Program-made: the position numbers and the translations under genes
Shown here: positions 20,104 through 36,200 of the stretch, one piece after another
How positions within the stretch are numbered: position 1 is the first letter of the stretch
How the letters are laid out: the number at the start of each line of letters is the position of its first letter
Assembly: GCF_001704115.1 (NCBI RefSeq)
Contig: NZ_CP016895.1
Span: forward strand, 1-64,000
From: Acinetobacter larvae
GTDB lineage: Bacteria; Pseudomonadota; Gammaproteobacteria; Pseudomonadales; Moraxellaceae
Reading direction: 5' to 3'
DNA length: 64,000 bases
Notes under the pieces: model-generated
Databases searched by the model: none
What the model saw: the letters and a program-made list of their open reading frames with translations, nothing else
What the model was told of the DNA's origin: nothing

Positions 20104-21231
20104 TTAAGGTTTGGTTATAGTACCTAAAATCCGAGGACCTACTGCACCTGTTACCGCGGCTAAATTACCACTTTGTTGCTGACAAAAACGCATCGCAAGC
20201 CAAGCAAAAGCCGTGGCTTCCACCCAAGTTGGTGACAAGCCTAAGGCTTGAGTCGTTTGGACGCTCCAATTGTGTTTGCGTAAGCGCCAACGCAGTTGTT
20301 CCAGTAGTTGACCATTGTAAGCACCACCGCCACATACATAGACTTCACCGGTGTCTAAGGGCGAGCGATAAATGGCTTTTTTAATCGCGCGTGTGGTCAG
20401 TTTCAATAAGGTCGCTTGCACATTTTCGGGGCGATCTTCTAATTCATCATACTCAGCATCATTGCGCCAATCGGCAATTTGCTCATCGAGCCATTCCAAA
20501 TTAAAGTCTTCACGCCCAGTACTTTTGGGAGGCTCTTTGGCAAAGAATTCGTGTTCTTGTAAGCGTTCTAATAAATGACGAATCGGTTGGCCATAAGATG
20601 CCCAGCGCCCATCTTCATCATAGGCTTGACCGGTATAACGATGACACCAAGCATCCATGAGGATATTGGCAGGACCGGTATCAAAACCATAAACCGCATC
20701 GGCATCACCTGCAGGGAGTAGGCTGACATTGGCGATGCCACCGAGATTTAAAATCACCCGATGGATGTTTGGATGCTGGAATAAAGCTTGATGAAAAGCA
20801 GGAACGAGCGGAGCACCTTGACCACCTGCGGCTAAATCACGCCGTCTAAAGTCTGAGACGACAGCAATACCTGTGATTTCAGTAATGATGTTGGGATCAC
20901 CGATTTGTAGACTAAAACCATGTTCTGGGCGATGCCGAATGGTTTGGCCATGTGAGGCAATGGCTTTGATCTGGTTACGATCTAATTGATTGTCTGTAAT
21001 CAGTTGATTGATGCCATGACCAATCATGCGTGCCAAAGCCACATCAGCTTTGCCCATACGGTCAATTTCATTATCGCTAGGTAAAGTCAGTGCCATCAGC
21101 TCATCCCGTAGATCAGGATCGAAATCTAGACTTAGGGTTGCGTGGAGTTGTAGTGGATCAAAAGAAGCGGCGACAAAGTCGACACCATCCATGCTGGTGC
21201 CCGTCATTACGCCAATATAGATTGCACTCAT
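20104..21231 (-). CDS. anmK: Anhydro-N-acetylmuramic acid kinase AnmK
   Basis: AnmK cleaves and phosphorylates 1,6-anhydro-MurNAc from recycled peptidoglycan to give MurNAc-6-phosphate. The protein shows family motifs: GVMTGTSMDGVD at the N terminus, SHGQTIRH, LNLGGIANVS, FDTGPANILMD, and VCGGGAYNG near the C terminus. ATG at 21231 (MSAIYIGVMTGTS, 375 residues) is preferred over a TTG six codons upstream. It is divergent from tyrS, separated by only 83 bases, so both promoters must overlap there. AnmK next to TyrS is a common arrangement in Gammaproteobacteria. Confidence 0.95.
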   Translation of the reverse strand: MSAIYIGVMTGTSMDGVDFVAASFDPLQLHATLSLDFDPDLRDELMALTLPSDNEIDRMGKADVALARMIGHGINQLITDNQLDRNQIKAIASHGQTIRHRPEHGFSLQIGDPNIITEITGIAVVSDFRRRDLAAGGQGAPLVPAFHQALFQHPNIHRVILNLGGIANVSLLPAGDADAVYGFDTGPANILMDAWCHRYTGQAYDEDGRWASYGQPIRHLLERLQEHEFFAKEPPKSTGREDFNLEWLDEQIADWRNDAEYDELEDRPENVQATLLKLTTRAIKKAIYRSPLDTGEVYVCGGGAYNGQLLEQLRWRLRKHNWSVQTTQALGLSPTWVEATAFAWLAMRFCQQQSGNLAAVTGAVGPRILGTITKP

Positions 21232-21239
21232 CGCAATAG

Positions 21240-22549
<1,310 letters not shown>

Positions 22550-22556
22550 TTGTGAT

Positions 22557-22695
22557 GGATTAAAACCCGCCAAGTGGTGGCACATCGGCCTTGCTAGCCA
22601 AGGTTTTGAGTCGCTGAGGGTACAGAGCATCCAGATAGCAGATCGCTTAGAGATACCCTAAATGTGTGTGAATCCATTTAGGGTATTTTGTTTTG
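22557..22695 (+). terminator. tyrS trailer with two hairpins, the second a strong terminator
   Basis: After tyrS comes a stretch with a small hairpin (CCTTG-CTAGC-CAAGG near 22592-22606, followed by four T) and then a 12-base perfect stem ATACCCTAAATG (22653-22664) paired with CATTTAGGGTAT (22675-22686), followed by TTTTGTTTT. The second is a convincing rho-independent terminator. The relatively GC-rich segment between them could be a trailer or a small RNA; no known RNA family was recognised. Confidence 0.65.
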
Positions 22696-23240
22696 GCATA
22701 TCTGTTGAGTGATCGCGTGTTGTAGGGACACTACTATTTTCACTTTAAGCTTTAGCTTGTTCCACGTGAAGTCGATGCAAAGATGAAAACAAAAATTGCC
22801 AAATGTTGGCAGAGTCTTTAAAATAGCCAGCGATTTTAGCCGAGATGGCTTATAGATTATCGGTCGATCTATATACTTAAAAATACTGGGTATGATCTCT
22901 TGCTGAATCAAGTTTATCGGTACATTTGTCGGGTGTGACGGATTTTTATTACGCACAAGGTCATATACCGTTGACTATTTTCAATCTTTAAACGTTGTGA
23001 GGTTTAAATGATGCTACTCAAGCAACGCTATCCTCTTGGTTTTCTATAACGCAGCATTTTTGTTTGGCGATACAGCATCGCAATGTATGGTATGTCTCTA
23101 AGATAGATAGAAATATATAAATGCTGCTACAACCTATTCTTTCGAACTTTTATCGATAAAAAGTATTTGAAATTCTATACACCATGTCTGTGTAAGCGTA
23201 CAGTATTTGGCAGAAATCCAGCTGTACCTACACAGCGGTT
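22696..23240. other. Gene-free stretch between tyrS terminator and AAA+ gene
   Basis: No supported gene is visible in these 545 bases. The only notable element is TGTTCCACGTGAA (22758-22770), which matches 13 bases of a parS site but has a degenerate right end. The region before 23240 should contain the promoter of the following ATPase gene; no clear -35/-10 pair was recognised. Confidence 0.4.
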
Positions 23241-25406
23241 ATGATATGTGACTATATGAATGAACTTTTAGAGCAGCCTTTTACACAACAAGGTCATGCA
23301 CTGACAAATAGCAATTTTGATGACGTTGCTCCGCTGGTTAAATTGTGGGCTTTGCGGATTTTGGCTGAACTGGGCGGATCACGCGATTTTATTTGCGACA
23401 GTAATTTTAACCACCCATGGATTGCAAAACATTTAGGTTTTTCTGAAGCGCTGTTATCTGGGCAGTTTAATAGTGAGCAAGCTCATCAGGAGTTGGCTCA
23501 GTTACACGCACAAATTGAACAGCAACATGCACAGCAAGTTTTTAGCTTAAACCCAGTATTGCAGTTTAATTTACAACGCCTACAGGCTTTACTCGGGTTA
23601 AACCAGCATGAATGTCTAATTTTAGGCTTTGTAATTGTGCTGAATAGTGAGCAACTCTTAGATGATGTTGCCGATACACTCGGTAGTTTGACTGCTGCTA
23701 AGGCAATGAAAGCATTAGCAATTATATTAGATCTTCCTTTTGATACCATTCGACAAGCATTGTCCAATAAGGGCAGCTTACACCGTAGTGGTTTGATGAG
23801 TGTGCAACAACATTATAGTGAATATCTACGCAATAAATTGAGTTTAGTGTCCAACCAGCTCGTCGACAAACTATTGGTTGAAACACATGATGTGATGGAG
23901 CTATTTGTAGGAACCATTAATCGATGTGCGACTGCTGAGCTTAGTTTGGATGATTTTCCACACTTGGCAGAACAGTTGGCTGTCTTGCTGGCGTATTTAC
24001 AACATGCTCAACAGCACAAACAGCTGGGTATTAATATCTTTATTTATGGTGCTTCGGGTACGGGTAAGACACAGTTATGCCAAGCGATTGCACAACATTT
24101 GCAGTTGCCGCTTTATGAAATTGCCTATGAAGATGATGATGGTGATGCGATTACTGCGACAGGACGACTTTGTGCTTATCGGGCTGCACAAAGTATTTTT
24201 GACGATCAAACAGCATTATTGATGTTTGATGAAGTTGAAGATGTTTTTAATGATACTGAAAATGGCGCAGGGATGAAAAGTACTGCACAAAGCCGTAAGG
24301 CATGGGTCAACCGCATGTTAGAGCAAAATCAAACACCCACATTATGGGTGTCTAACTCTGAACAGCTGGATCCTGCTTTTATACGCCGTTTTGATTTGGT
24401 GATTGAAGTACAGGTTCCACCGAAAAAACAACGTATGCGGATGATTCAGCAACATTGTGATCATGACTTAACTGCGGATTACCAAACACGTTTGGCCAGT
24501 GTCGAGCATTTATCACCTGCCGTGTTACGCCGTGCCTATCGTGTTGCCCGCTCAGCCAAAGTTGAAAATAACAATTTAGCTGTAGAACCGAGTATGACGC
24601 AATTGATCTCTAATACCTTAAAAGCACAGGGTTATCCTGTGTTGAAACAGTATGATGCGCATGCGTTACCTGCATTTTATGATTTGGACTTTATTCATAC
24701 CAAAGCCAATTTAGCACAGATTAGTCAGGGTATTGCGGCACATGGTTTTGGACGTTTGTGCTTATATGGTCCTTCAGGAACGGGTAAAACGGCATTTGCG
24801 CGTTGGTTAGCTGAATATATCGATCAACCTTTACTGGTGAAACGGGGTTCAGACTTATTATCCCCTTGGGTCGGTGAGGTCGAGCAAAATCTTGCCAAAG
24901 CTTTTGCTGAAGCGGAGCAACAACAAGCGGTATTGCTGCTCGATGAGGTAGACTCTTTGCTACAAAATCGCCAACAAGCAGTACGTTCTTGGGAAATCTC
25001 GCAGGTGAATGAGTTCCTGGTACAGATGGAAGGCTTTAATGGCGTATTGATCTGTACCACGAATCGCTTTGAAGATTTAGACCAAGCTGCATTACGCCGT
25101 TTTGACTTTAAACTGCATTTTGATTACCTCAACTATGCACAGCGTTGGGCGCTCTTGCAAAAGGTCGCTCAGCAATTAAAAATTGCAGTGTCTGAGCAAG
25201 AGGTCTCAGCCCGATTACAGCGCTTAAATAAACTATGTGCTGGTGATTTTGCAGTGATTGTGCGACAGGCATATTTTCATGGCTTTGCCGATGCAGATGC
25301 CTTACTGCAGCATTTAGCAGATGAAATGGCGGTGAAAAATCCACAATCTACGGCTATAGGCTTTCATCCTGATGCCGTAGATCAGAAAATAAAGCCGTTG
25401 GATTGA
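23241..25406 (+). CDS. Tandem AAA+ ATPase of unknown function
   Basis: The 721-residue protein has an uncharacterised helical N-terminal third and two AAA+ modules. Module one has Walker A GASGTGKT near 270, Walker B LLMFDEVEDV and an RRFD motif. Module two has Walker A GPSGTGKT near 512, Walker B VLLLDEVDSLL, sensor CTTNRFEDLD and LRRFDF. Both modules look active. This two-ring layout recalls Cdc48/SpoVK-type remodelling ATPases, but no substrate domain is recognised. Neither ATG (23241 nor 23256, MNELLEQPF) has a clear ribosome-binding site. It stands alone between tyrS and the rRNA operon. Confidence 0.75.
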   Translation: MICDYMNELLEQPFTQQGHALTNSNFDDVAPLVKLWALRILAELGGSRDFICDSNFNHPWIAKHLGFSEALLSGQFNSEQAHQELAQLHAQIEQQHAQQVFSLNPVLQFNLQRLQALLGLNQHECLILGFVIVLNSEQLLDDVADTLGSLTAAKAMKALAIILDLPFDTIRQALSNKGSLHRSGLMSVQQHYSEYLRNKLSLVSNQLVDKLLVETHDVMELFVGTINRCATAELSLDDFPHLAEQLAVLLAYLQHAQQHKQLGINIFIYGASGTGKTQLCQAIAQHLQLPLYEIAYEDDDGDAITATGRLCAYRAAQSIFDDQTALLMFDEVEDVFNDTENGAGMKSTAQSRKAWVNRMLEQNQTPTLWVSNSEQLDPAFIRRFDLVIEVQVPPKKQRMRMIQQHCDHDLTADYQTRLASVEHLSPAVLRRAYRVARSAKVENNNLAVEPSMTQLISNTLKAQGYPVLKQYDAHALPAFYDLDFIHTKANLAQISQGIAAHGFGRLCLYGPSGTGKTAFARWLAEYIDQPLLVKRGSDLLSPWVGEVEQNLAKAFAEAEQQQAVLLLDEVDSLLQNRQQAVRSWEISQVNEFLVQMEGFNGVLICTTNRFEDLDQAALRRFDFKLHFDYLNYAQRWALLQKVAQQLKIAVSEQEVSARLQRLNKLCAGDFAVIVRQAYFHGFADADALLQHLADEMAVKNPQSTAIGFHPDAVDQKIKPLD

Positions 25407-25419
25407 AAATAAAGCTGTA

Positions 25420-25500
25420 CTTGCTATGCATTTATAAATGCATAGCAAGCGCTATAGATAAAGTAAGCGCTAAACTTGCCAGCAATTGCTGGCAAGTTTA
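25420..25500. repeat. Two adjacent 30-bp perfect palindromes
   Basis: Two perfect 30-base palindromes lie 21 bases apart after the AAA+ gene: arms CTTGCTATGCATTTA at 25420-25449 and TAAACTTGCCAGCAA at 25471-25500. Neither is followed by a clear T tract on the plus strand. They may end the ATPase transcript, insulate the rRNA promoters, or bind a protein. Confidence 0.75.
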
Positions 25501-25592
25501 ATTAAATCCTTCAAAAAATAAGCAAATATTAGCTCATTTCGCCGATATCGCCGAGAAAACAAACAAGCGTGTAGAAAAGTCAAAAAAAGGGG

Positions 25593-25620
25593 TTGCACCA
25601 GAAAATAAATAGCCTATAAT
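25593..25620 (+). promoter_or_regulatory. rRNA operon promoter P1
   Basis: TTGCAC (25593-25598) and TATAAT (25615-25620) are separated by 16 bases, about 350 bases upstream of the 16S gene. An A/T-rich stretch with a run of seven A lies just upstream and could act as an UP element. This is the typical look of a strong rRNA promoter. Confidence 0.8.
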
Positions 25621-25739
25621 GCACATCCATCGGCGGTGATGTTGATTAAAAGCTTTTTAAAATCAGATGCTTAACAAATCCAGAGTGATAAGTTAAGTTG
25701 AGTGAATTAGAAAGTAATTCAATAAACATTAAATTTTGC

Positions 25740-25767
25740 TTGACTTATCTGAGATAAGGCGTAGAAT
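25740..25767 (+). promoter_or_regulatory. rRNA operon promoter P2
   Basis: TTGACT (25740-25745) and TAGAAT (25762-25767), 16 bases apart, are followed by a GC-rich discriminator (AGCCGACC). This fits a second, proximal rRNA promoter 200 bases before the 16S gene. Confidence 0.6.
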
Positions 25768-25969
25768 AGCCGACCTAGCTTACTCCTGACGAAGTAGTAA
25801 GAAGATCATTAAGAGATTATGAAGAACAACTTGTGTGGATTTTTACTGGTTGATTGATCGAAAATATTATCATTGATTGATTGGTAGGAATTACTCGAAG
25901 TTTATTTGAGCAAATTTTTTGTCAGTAATTGATGAGCCAGAATTGTGACCTTAAGTCACTAATGATTTT

Positions 25970-27505
<1,536 letters not shown>

Positions 27506-27562
27506 ACGAAAGATTAGTGATTGGTAAGAATCCACAACAAGTTGTTCTTCAGTGTCTACGAT

Positions 27563-27639
<77 letters not shown>

Positions 27640-27714
27640 CTAACTATGCTTGCAAGGTATCTTGTGAGAGGGTGACGGAAAAGTAGATACGAAATAATCT
27701 CGTAGATTTAAGCT

Positions 27715-27790
27715 GGGGACTTAGCTTAGTTGGTAGAGCGCCTGCTTTGCACGCAGGAGGTCAGGAGTTCGACTCTCCTAGTCTCCACCA
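27715..27790 (+). tRNA. alaT: tRNA-Ala (TGC)
   Basis: This is a 76-base cloverleaf starting GGGGACTTAGCTTAG and ending AGTCTCCACCA. The anticodon TGC is at 27748-27750 in the loop between CCTGC and GCAGG. It is the second spacer tRNA of the rRNA operon. Confidence 0.97.
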
Positions 27791-28107
27791 CTCATTATGA
27801 TGAGTAAGGCTAAGAAAGATTATAGAGCTTAGTAAGCAGAAGTTTATTAACCTCTGTGATTTATCACAGTATCTTGACCTGACGAAGGCAAGATAAATCA
27901 TTAACAGATTAGAAATTGAGTCTGAAATAAATTGTTCAACTTGATTTGTTTGAAAAGACAAATTGAGAACTAGTAAATGAACACTGAATCAAGCGTTTTG
28001 GTATGTGAATTTAGATTGAAGCTGTACAGTGTTTAAGTACACGAAACTTCGAACTGCGATGTTGTTAGTGCTCCTTGTAGGTGCTTGCGACTGTTTGGGG
28101 TTGTATA

Positions 28108-30998
<2,891 letters not shown>

Positions 30999-31184
30999 AC
31001 AACACCCAAACAGTTGTTGTATAAAGCTCATTCGATTCATTTAAAATCAAATCTACTTGATTCATGTGAAATTCTAGTTACAATACAGACCCAGTTCTAA
31101 TCCGTTAATAACTCATTTGGTTAAGAAAGTATGGCACTGAATAAAAATGTTCAGATCAGACCAGAAATCACCATAAACAGTTGT

Positions 31185-31299
31185 GCTGGCGACAATAGCA
31201 AGAGTGAACCACCTGATCCCTTCCCGAACTCAGAAGTGAAACCTCTTCGCGCTGATGGTAGTGTGGGGTTACCCATGTGAGAGTAAGTCATCGCCAGCT
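31185..31299 (+). rRNA. rrf: 5S ribosomal RNA
   Basis: This is about 115 bases beginning GCTGGCGACAATAGC and ending CATCGCCAGCT; the ends pair. The internal CCCGAACTCAGAAGTGAAAC is the conserved 5S segment. The sequence is very close to the Acinetobacter type. A terminator follows 12 bases later. Confidence 0.96.
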
Positions 31300-31310
31300 C
31301 ATTAATTCTA

Positions 31311-31343
31311 AAATCCCCCAAGTTAAACTTGGGGGATTTTTTT
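31311..31343 (+). terminator. rRNA operon terminator
   Basis: A perfect 28-base palindrome (AAATCCCCCAAGTT at 31311-31324 and its complement at 31325-31338) is followed by an unbroken T run to 31343. It is the strongest intrinsic terminator in the window and ends the rRNA transcript. Confidence 0.92.
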
Positions 31344-31412
31344 ATTTGGAAAAATAAAAATACTGATATATGGCATAATACTTTAAATGACAAGATCGAG
31401 AATATAAATAAT

Positions 31413-32414
31413 ATGCTTATACCTGAATTTTGGGCTGAAGCAACTCAGCTATTACAGCATGACAATCGACAACAAACTATACGGCGTTTTGGCTGGTCTA
31501 ATCAAAATGAAGCCGAGGCTTTTGCTATGGCGCAGACGCGTTTGCACGATGCGATACAACGCCTTGAACAGGGTGAGCAGATATATTTGCGTGAACACCA
31601 TGCTGTTTATAATGGCGCCTTTGGTGTTCCAATTCGAGAAGAAATTTTAGCTCGTTATGATGAAGAAATAATTAGCCGTAATGGTTATGGCGCACATTGT
31701 TTAAATACGCCGCGGGTTTTATTTGCAGATATCGATTTTGAAGAGCAGACAGCAACAAATATAGGGCAGGGCAGTAGAGTATTTTGGGCACTGCTATTGA
31801 CTGTTTTGGGCATATTATCGAGTTATTTTCTTTTTGCAGATTGGCTGGGGCGTGGATTATATTTAGTCGTTATTCTTTTTCTCATTTTTAAATGGAGCGC
31901 TAAGCAAAACAAGAAGCAAAACAATACAGCACAGCCACAGGTTGATCCGGTAGATGCGTATAAACAACGATTGGCGCTATTTTTAAAACAGCATCCTTTA
32001 TGGAATATACGACTATATCGTACGCCTTCCGGACTGCGTTTAATGGCAACGCATCAATTTTTTGCTGCGAATGATCCTGTGGTAAAAGATTTTTTTGATT
32101 TTATGGGGGTTGATGCCGTCTATGCACAAATGTGTATTCGACAACAATGTTTCCGTGCCCGACTTAGCGCAAAACCATGGCGGATTAAAGGTTTTCAGCA
32201 AGAACGTCCTCGTACTTTATGGCCGGTTGCAGCACATCAGCAAGAGTTACGGCAAAAATGGATCGCTCAGTATGAGCAGCAAGCAGCGCCATATGCGGCT
32301 TGTCATTATTTAGAGGAAATGGGCTCTTCACGTGTTGATCGACAGTTAGCGAGTATTATTGATTTACATGATCGAGAGAGCAAAGCACATTATTTAGAAC
32401 GACCCATTGCTTAA
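31413..32414 (+). CDS. Unknown protein with two central membrane segments
   Basis: The 333-residue protein is not recognised. Two hydrophobic helices lie close together in the middle (about 122-143 and 146-165, FWALLLTVLGILSSYFLFADW and YLVVILFLIFKW), flanked by soluble parts rich in Gln, Arg and His. The C terminus has repeated Arg-rich stretches. MLIPEFWAEATQLL at 31413 is chosen because an earlier GTG in frame lies inside the rRNA terminator stem. It is a single gene downstream of the rRNA operon. Confidence 0.65.
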   Translation: MLIPEFWAEATQLLQHDNRQQTIRRFGWSNQNEAEAFAMAQTRLHDAIQRLEQGEQIYLREHHAVYNGAFGVPIREEILARYDEEIISRNGYGAHCLNTPRVLFADIDFEEQTATNIGQGSRVFWALLLTVLGILSSYFLFADWLGRGLYLVVILFLIFKWSAKQNKKQNNTAQPQVDPVDAYKQRLALFLKQHPLWNIRLYRTPSGLRLMATHQFFAANDPVVKDFFDFMGVDAVYAQMCIRQQCFRARLSAKPWRIKGFQQERPRTLWPVAAHQQELRQKWIAQYEQQAAPYAACHYLEEMGSSRVDRQLASIIDLHDRESKAHYLERPIA

Positions 32415-32465
32415 GTATTGAAGATTCAAGCATCGAATATTGAGGCATTGAAGATTAAAACATCA

Positions 32466-32506
32466 CAGCTGATATTGAACAACTTAGCTTTAATCGATAT
32501 CAGCTG
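32466..32506. terminator. Hairpin between convergent genes
   Basis: CAGCTGATAT (32466-32475) and ATATCAGCTG (32497-32506) form a 10-base stem with a 21-base loop, between the convergent membrane-protein and transglycosylase genes. There is no good T tract, so terminator function is uncertain. Confidence 0.35.
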
Positions 32507-32514
32507 CATTGAAT

Positions 32515-33090
32515 TTATAGTGCTGATTTTAATGCACGCTCATGGGCTTTTACTTGGCGTGCGTACTTTTTACCTTGGCGACGCATTTTCCAGCTTTTAC
32601 TATAGTTACCTGGACCGACATTATAATAAGCTAAGCCTTTTTTTAAGCTTCCTGCAGATTGTTCATAGCTGGCCAAGATATAAGCGCCACAGTTGATATT
32701 AATTGCTTCATTAAATAAATCACCTGGGCATTTTTGTTGCCAATAGCGTGGCATTACTTGGGTTAATCCGACAGCCCCTGCAGGTGACACCACTGTACTA
32801 CGATAACTTGATTCTTGGCGTATTAATGCTGCCATTTTTAGCGGAGGCAGCCCATATTGATCTGCACTTTGAATAATCATTGGTGCAACACGATTGGCAG
32901 TATTTGCATTAACAGAATAAGCTGATTGAATACCTTTGGACAGCTTGGCTGATCGTGTCGCCAGTGAACCGCTATGCGGCCCAAGTGTGGTGCAGCCGAC
33001 CATAATACTGCTGAGACCGAGTATTAAGAGGGGCGCTACAGCGCTTTTATAATAGTGTGTTGGATTAAGTTGAGACAGAAACAGTTTCAT
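32515..33090 (-). CDS. Lytic transglycosylase (SLT domain) lipoprotein
   Basis: This 191-residue protein is an SLT-family peptidoglycan lytic transglycosylase, cleaving the MurNAc-GlcNAc bond in the periplasm. Its N terminus is a lipoprotein signal (hydrophobic segment to IMVGC, Cys33). The catalytic Glu93 lies in IRQESSYRS, followed by AGAVGLTQVMP and the later AYNVGPG motif as YYNVGPGNY. ATG at 33090 gives a normal signal peptide; a GTG six codons upstream is less likely. Confidence 0.88.
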   Translation of the reverse strand: MKLFLSQLNPTHYYKSAVAPLLILGLSSIMVGCTTLGPHSGSLATRSAKLSKGIQSAYSVNANTANRVAPMIIQSADQYGLPPLKMAALIRQESSYRSTVVSPAGAVGLTQVMPRYWQQKCPGDLFNEAININCGAYILASYEQSAGSLKKGLAYYNVGPGNYSKSWKMRRQGKKYARQVKAHERALKSAL

Positions 33091-33256
33091 AGACAAGACA
33101 AAAGCCACTATAGACTGTAGTTAAAAGTTGCACTTATGGTACGGGCTACTAGATATACAGTCAATATTGAGAACCCGATAGCACTAAATCAGATTCCCAA
33201 TATAAATACCAGCTCAGCATTTGTCTATTGGATGACTGTTAATATAATGACGATTA

Positions 33257-36200
33257 TTAATCGAACAGCTGCATAATATCGTCTTCAGAGAGTTTAATAT
33301 CATCTTGCTGATCTATCGATAAAATAGAGCGTGTCAGTTGTGCTTTATTTTTTTGCATCTGAATTATTTTCTCCTCAATACTTTGGCTGGTAATGAGCTT
33401 ATAAACAAATACCGGTTTATCTTGTCCAATACGCCAAGCACGGTCTGAAGCTTGCTCCTCCGCGGCAGGGTTCCACCACGGATCATAATGAATCACCGTA
33501 TCTGCGCTGGTGAGATTGAGCCCAACCCCGCCAGCTTTGAGGCTAATTAAAAACACTGGGACTTGACCTGATTGGAAAGCATCAATGGCTTGCTCACGCT
33601 TTTTGGTTTGTCCTGTTAGTTTAACCAGAGGCACATTTTGCGCTTGTAGAGCTTGCTCTATGATGTGCAGCATACTGGTGAATTGCGAGAAGATTAAGAT
33701 ACGTCGACCTTCTTCAAGCATGGCTGTGACCATCTCTAGTAGTTGATCCAGCTTGGCAGATGCTGTTGTTGTCGTCTGTAATGAATCCAGCTTGAGTAAA
33801 CTCGGGTGGCAACAGACCTGACGTAGTTTGAGCAAAGCATCTAAGATTTGAATTTGACTGCGTTCAAAACCTTTTTCTGCAATGATTTCACGGATATTTT
33901 TTTGCATGGTGGCACGCACAGCTTCATATAGTTTTTCTTGCTGGGTGTTCATGCTGATATCGACTTCAATGGTGGTCTTTTCAGGCAGTTCCGTGGCAAC
34001 ATCTGTTTTTAAACGTCGCAGCATAAAAGGCTTAATACGTGAGACCAATAAGTTTTTTGTTTTTGAGTCGGCTTGTTTTTCGATAGGATGTCGAAATTTC
34101 TTATTAAACATTTCTTGCGAATATAAAAAACCAGGCATAAGGAAGTGAAAGAGTGACCACAACTCACCCAAATGATTTTCCATTGGGGTACCTGTAAGGC
34201 ATAGACGATGCTGCGCTGGTAATTGACGTGCAATTTGTGCTGCCTTGGCACGTGGGTTTTTAATATTTTGTGCTTCATCTAAAATCAGCAGATGATATTG
34301 ATGTTGCATCAAATGCTCTTCATCTCGAGACAATAGAGGGTAGGTACTGAGCACAATATGATGTGCAGGAATTTCGGTAAATAAATGATGTCGCTGGGAA
34401 CCTTGTAAAATTAAAACTTTGAGTTCCGGTGTAAATTTCTGTGCTTCTTTGAACCAGTTCTGCATTAACGAGGTGGGAGCGATAATGAGAGCCGGCTTGC
34501 CGTCTAAGCGACCAGCTTGATGCTCTAATAAGATATGTGCCAGCGTTTGTGCTGTTTTACCCAAGCCCATATCATCGGCTAATATACCACCGTGTGCTGT
34601 TTCTCTTAAAAATTGCAGCCATGCCAGACCCTGTTGTTGGTATGGGCGTAGCTCAGCTTGGAAACCTTGTGGTGTTGCTATACTGTTTTGATAGCCTTGT
34701 TTTAGGCTTTTGGCAAAGGCTTGTAATCGCTCACTACTTTGCCAGCTCATGCCCAAATGATGGTCATTTAAGTCTAATAATTGATAAGCATCGTAGCGAT
34801 CGACTCGACGGTTTTCTGGTTGCTGTAAAATTTCTTTTAAATAATAAAAGATGGGTTTGATGTGCTGCAAGGTTATTGCCAATTTTGGCTGATCTGGCGC
34901 TATAGCAATACTGATGATGCTACTGTCATCTACTGTTTCAAGATAATCGCTATCGAGAAATTGAGGATAATGTTTGGTCAGTTGGGCCAAGAGCGTAATC
35001 AGATCATGCTGCTGACCCTGTTGGTCTTGTATAGTGACGCCAATATCAAACCAGTCATTTTGTGCGCTGTCTTGCAATGACCATTCTAGGTTTGTGATGG
35101 CTTGTAAATTGAGTGCGCTTTGTGCGCTATGCTCAATTTTCCAACCCAATTGCTCAATATGATTGACTGGAATGAGTTGATCCAAGCAATCATGGTGAGG
35201 ACCAATCAAAACATTATTAAACTGAGCGAGATCGAGCTGTGTTTTCTTGAAAATAGGATGATCTTTAGTCCATACCAATGTTGGTATGCTCTGTTGCAGT
35301 TGCTGGATCATGTGTTGTTCTTGTTTTATATCACGTTGTTGACGCACAGGTTGTTGCTGTTGATGACTAATAAAGCTTTCTTCAGCATGATTGGCTTTAA
35401 TGCGCCCCGCAGGGTATTCAAATTCAACTTCTACAAACACAATTTGATATTCTGCTAACTTGAGCTCCAAATGACGATAGCCGCCAAAGCGCAAAATAGG
35501 TATCGCTTCTCCAGTGATAGTGGGGAGTGATTGTAAAGCTTTCGGTTCGGGTAAAGGGCTATGTTGTAGTTGTGATGAAATAATATCTTGAAATTGACCA
35601 AGCAAGTTCAATGGAATAGCGGGCATATTGAGTAATTGCTGAATCAGCGCAGTTGGATAGGGGCTGTGAATCGCGCCTATGCGATGTTGTAAACTGTCTA
35701 AATAGCAAAGTGGTTTACTCATGATAAGGTGGAAGTGATTGCAATCTTTAAGTAAAACACGATGTTGTTCTTGATCAATTAAATAGAGTTCGAGTTTTTC
35801 GCTGTTGGCAACAATATCATTATGCCAAGAAAATTCTAAATGGTAGGCTTGATCACTCCATTGTAGACGGGGATTTTGATGTTTCTCCCAATAGGCTTCA
35901 GCATTTTGTATAAAATGTTGTAATTGAGGTTGTAAAATGCCAGAGATATCGAGCTCAGTGCTAAAGTATCTGTTTTTACTGTTGAGATTATTGTAAAAAT
36001 AGAGTTCTAGAAAAAGATCTTTTTCAGCTTCTGAAACTTTCAAACGACCATTGATAATATTTTCATAGACGTCATAGCGAGTTGTTTCTCGAATTTCTCC
36101 TTGTTTATTACGTCTGACTTTTTGTAAGGAAACATCAATTTGCGTAGAATGTTTTTTTCGATTGAATATATAAATAAGTTTTGAGTCAGTTATATTGTGC

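Noticed and set aside
22557..22652. tRNA or known small RNA after tyrS
   Set aside because: No cloverleaf with a T-loop GTTC motif and acceptor pairing could be drawn, and no known RNA family was recognised with confidence.
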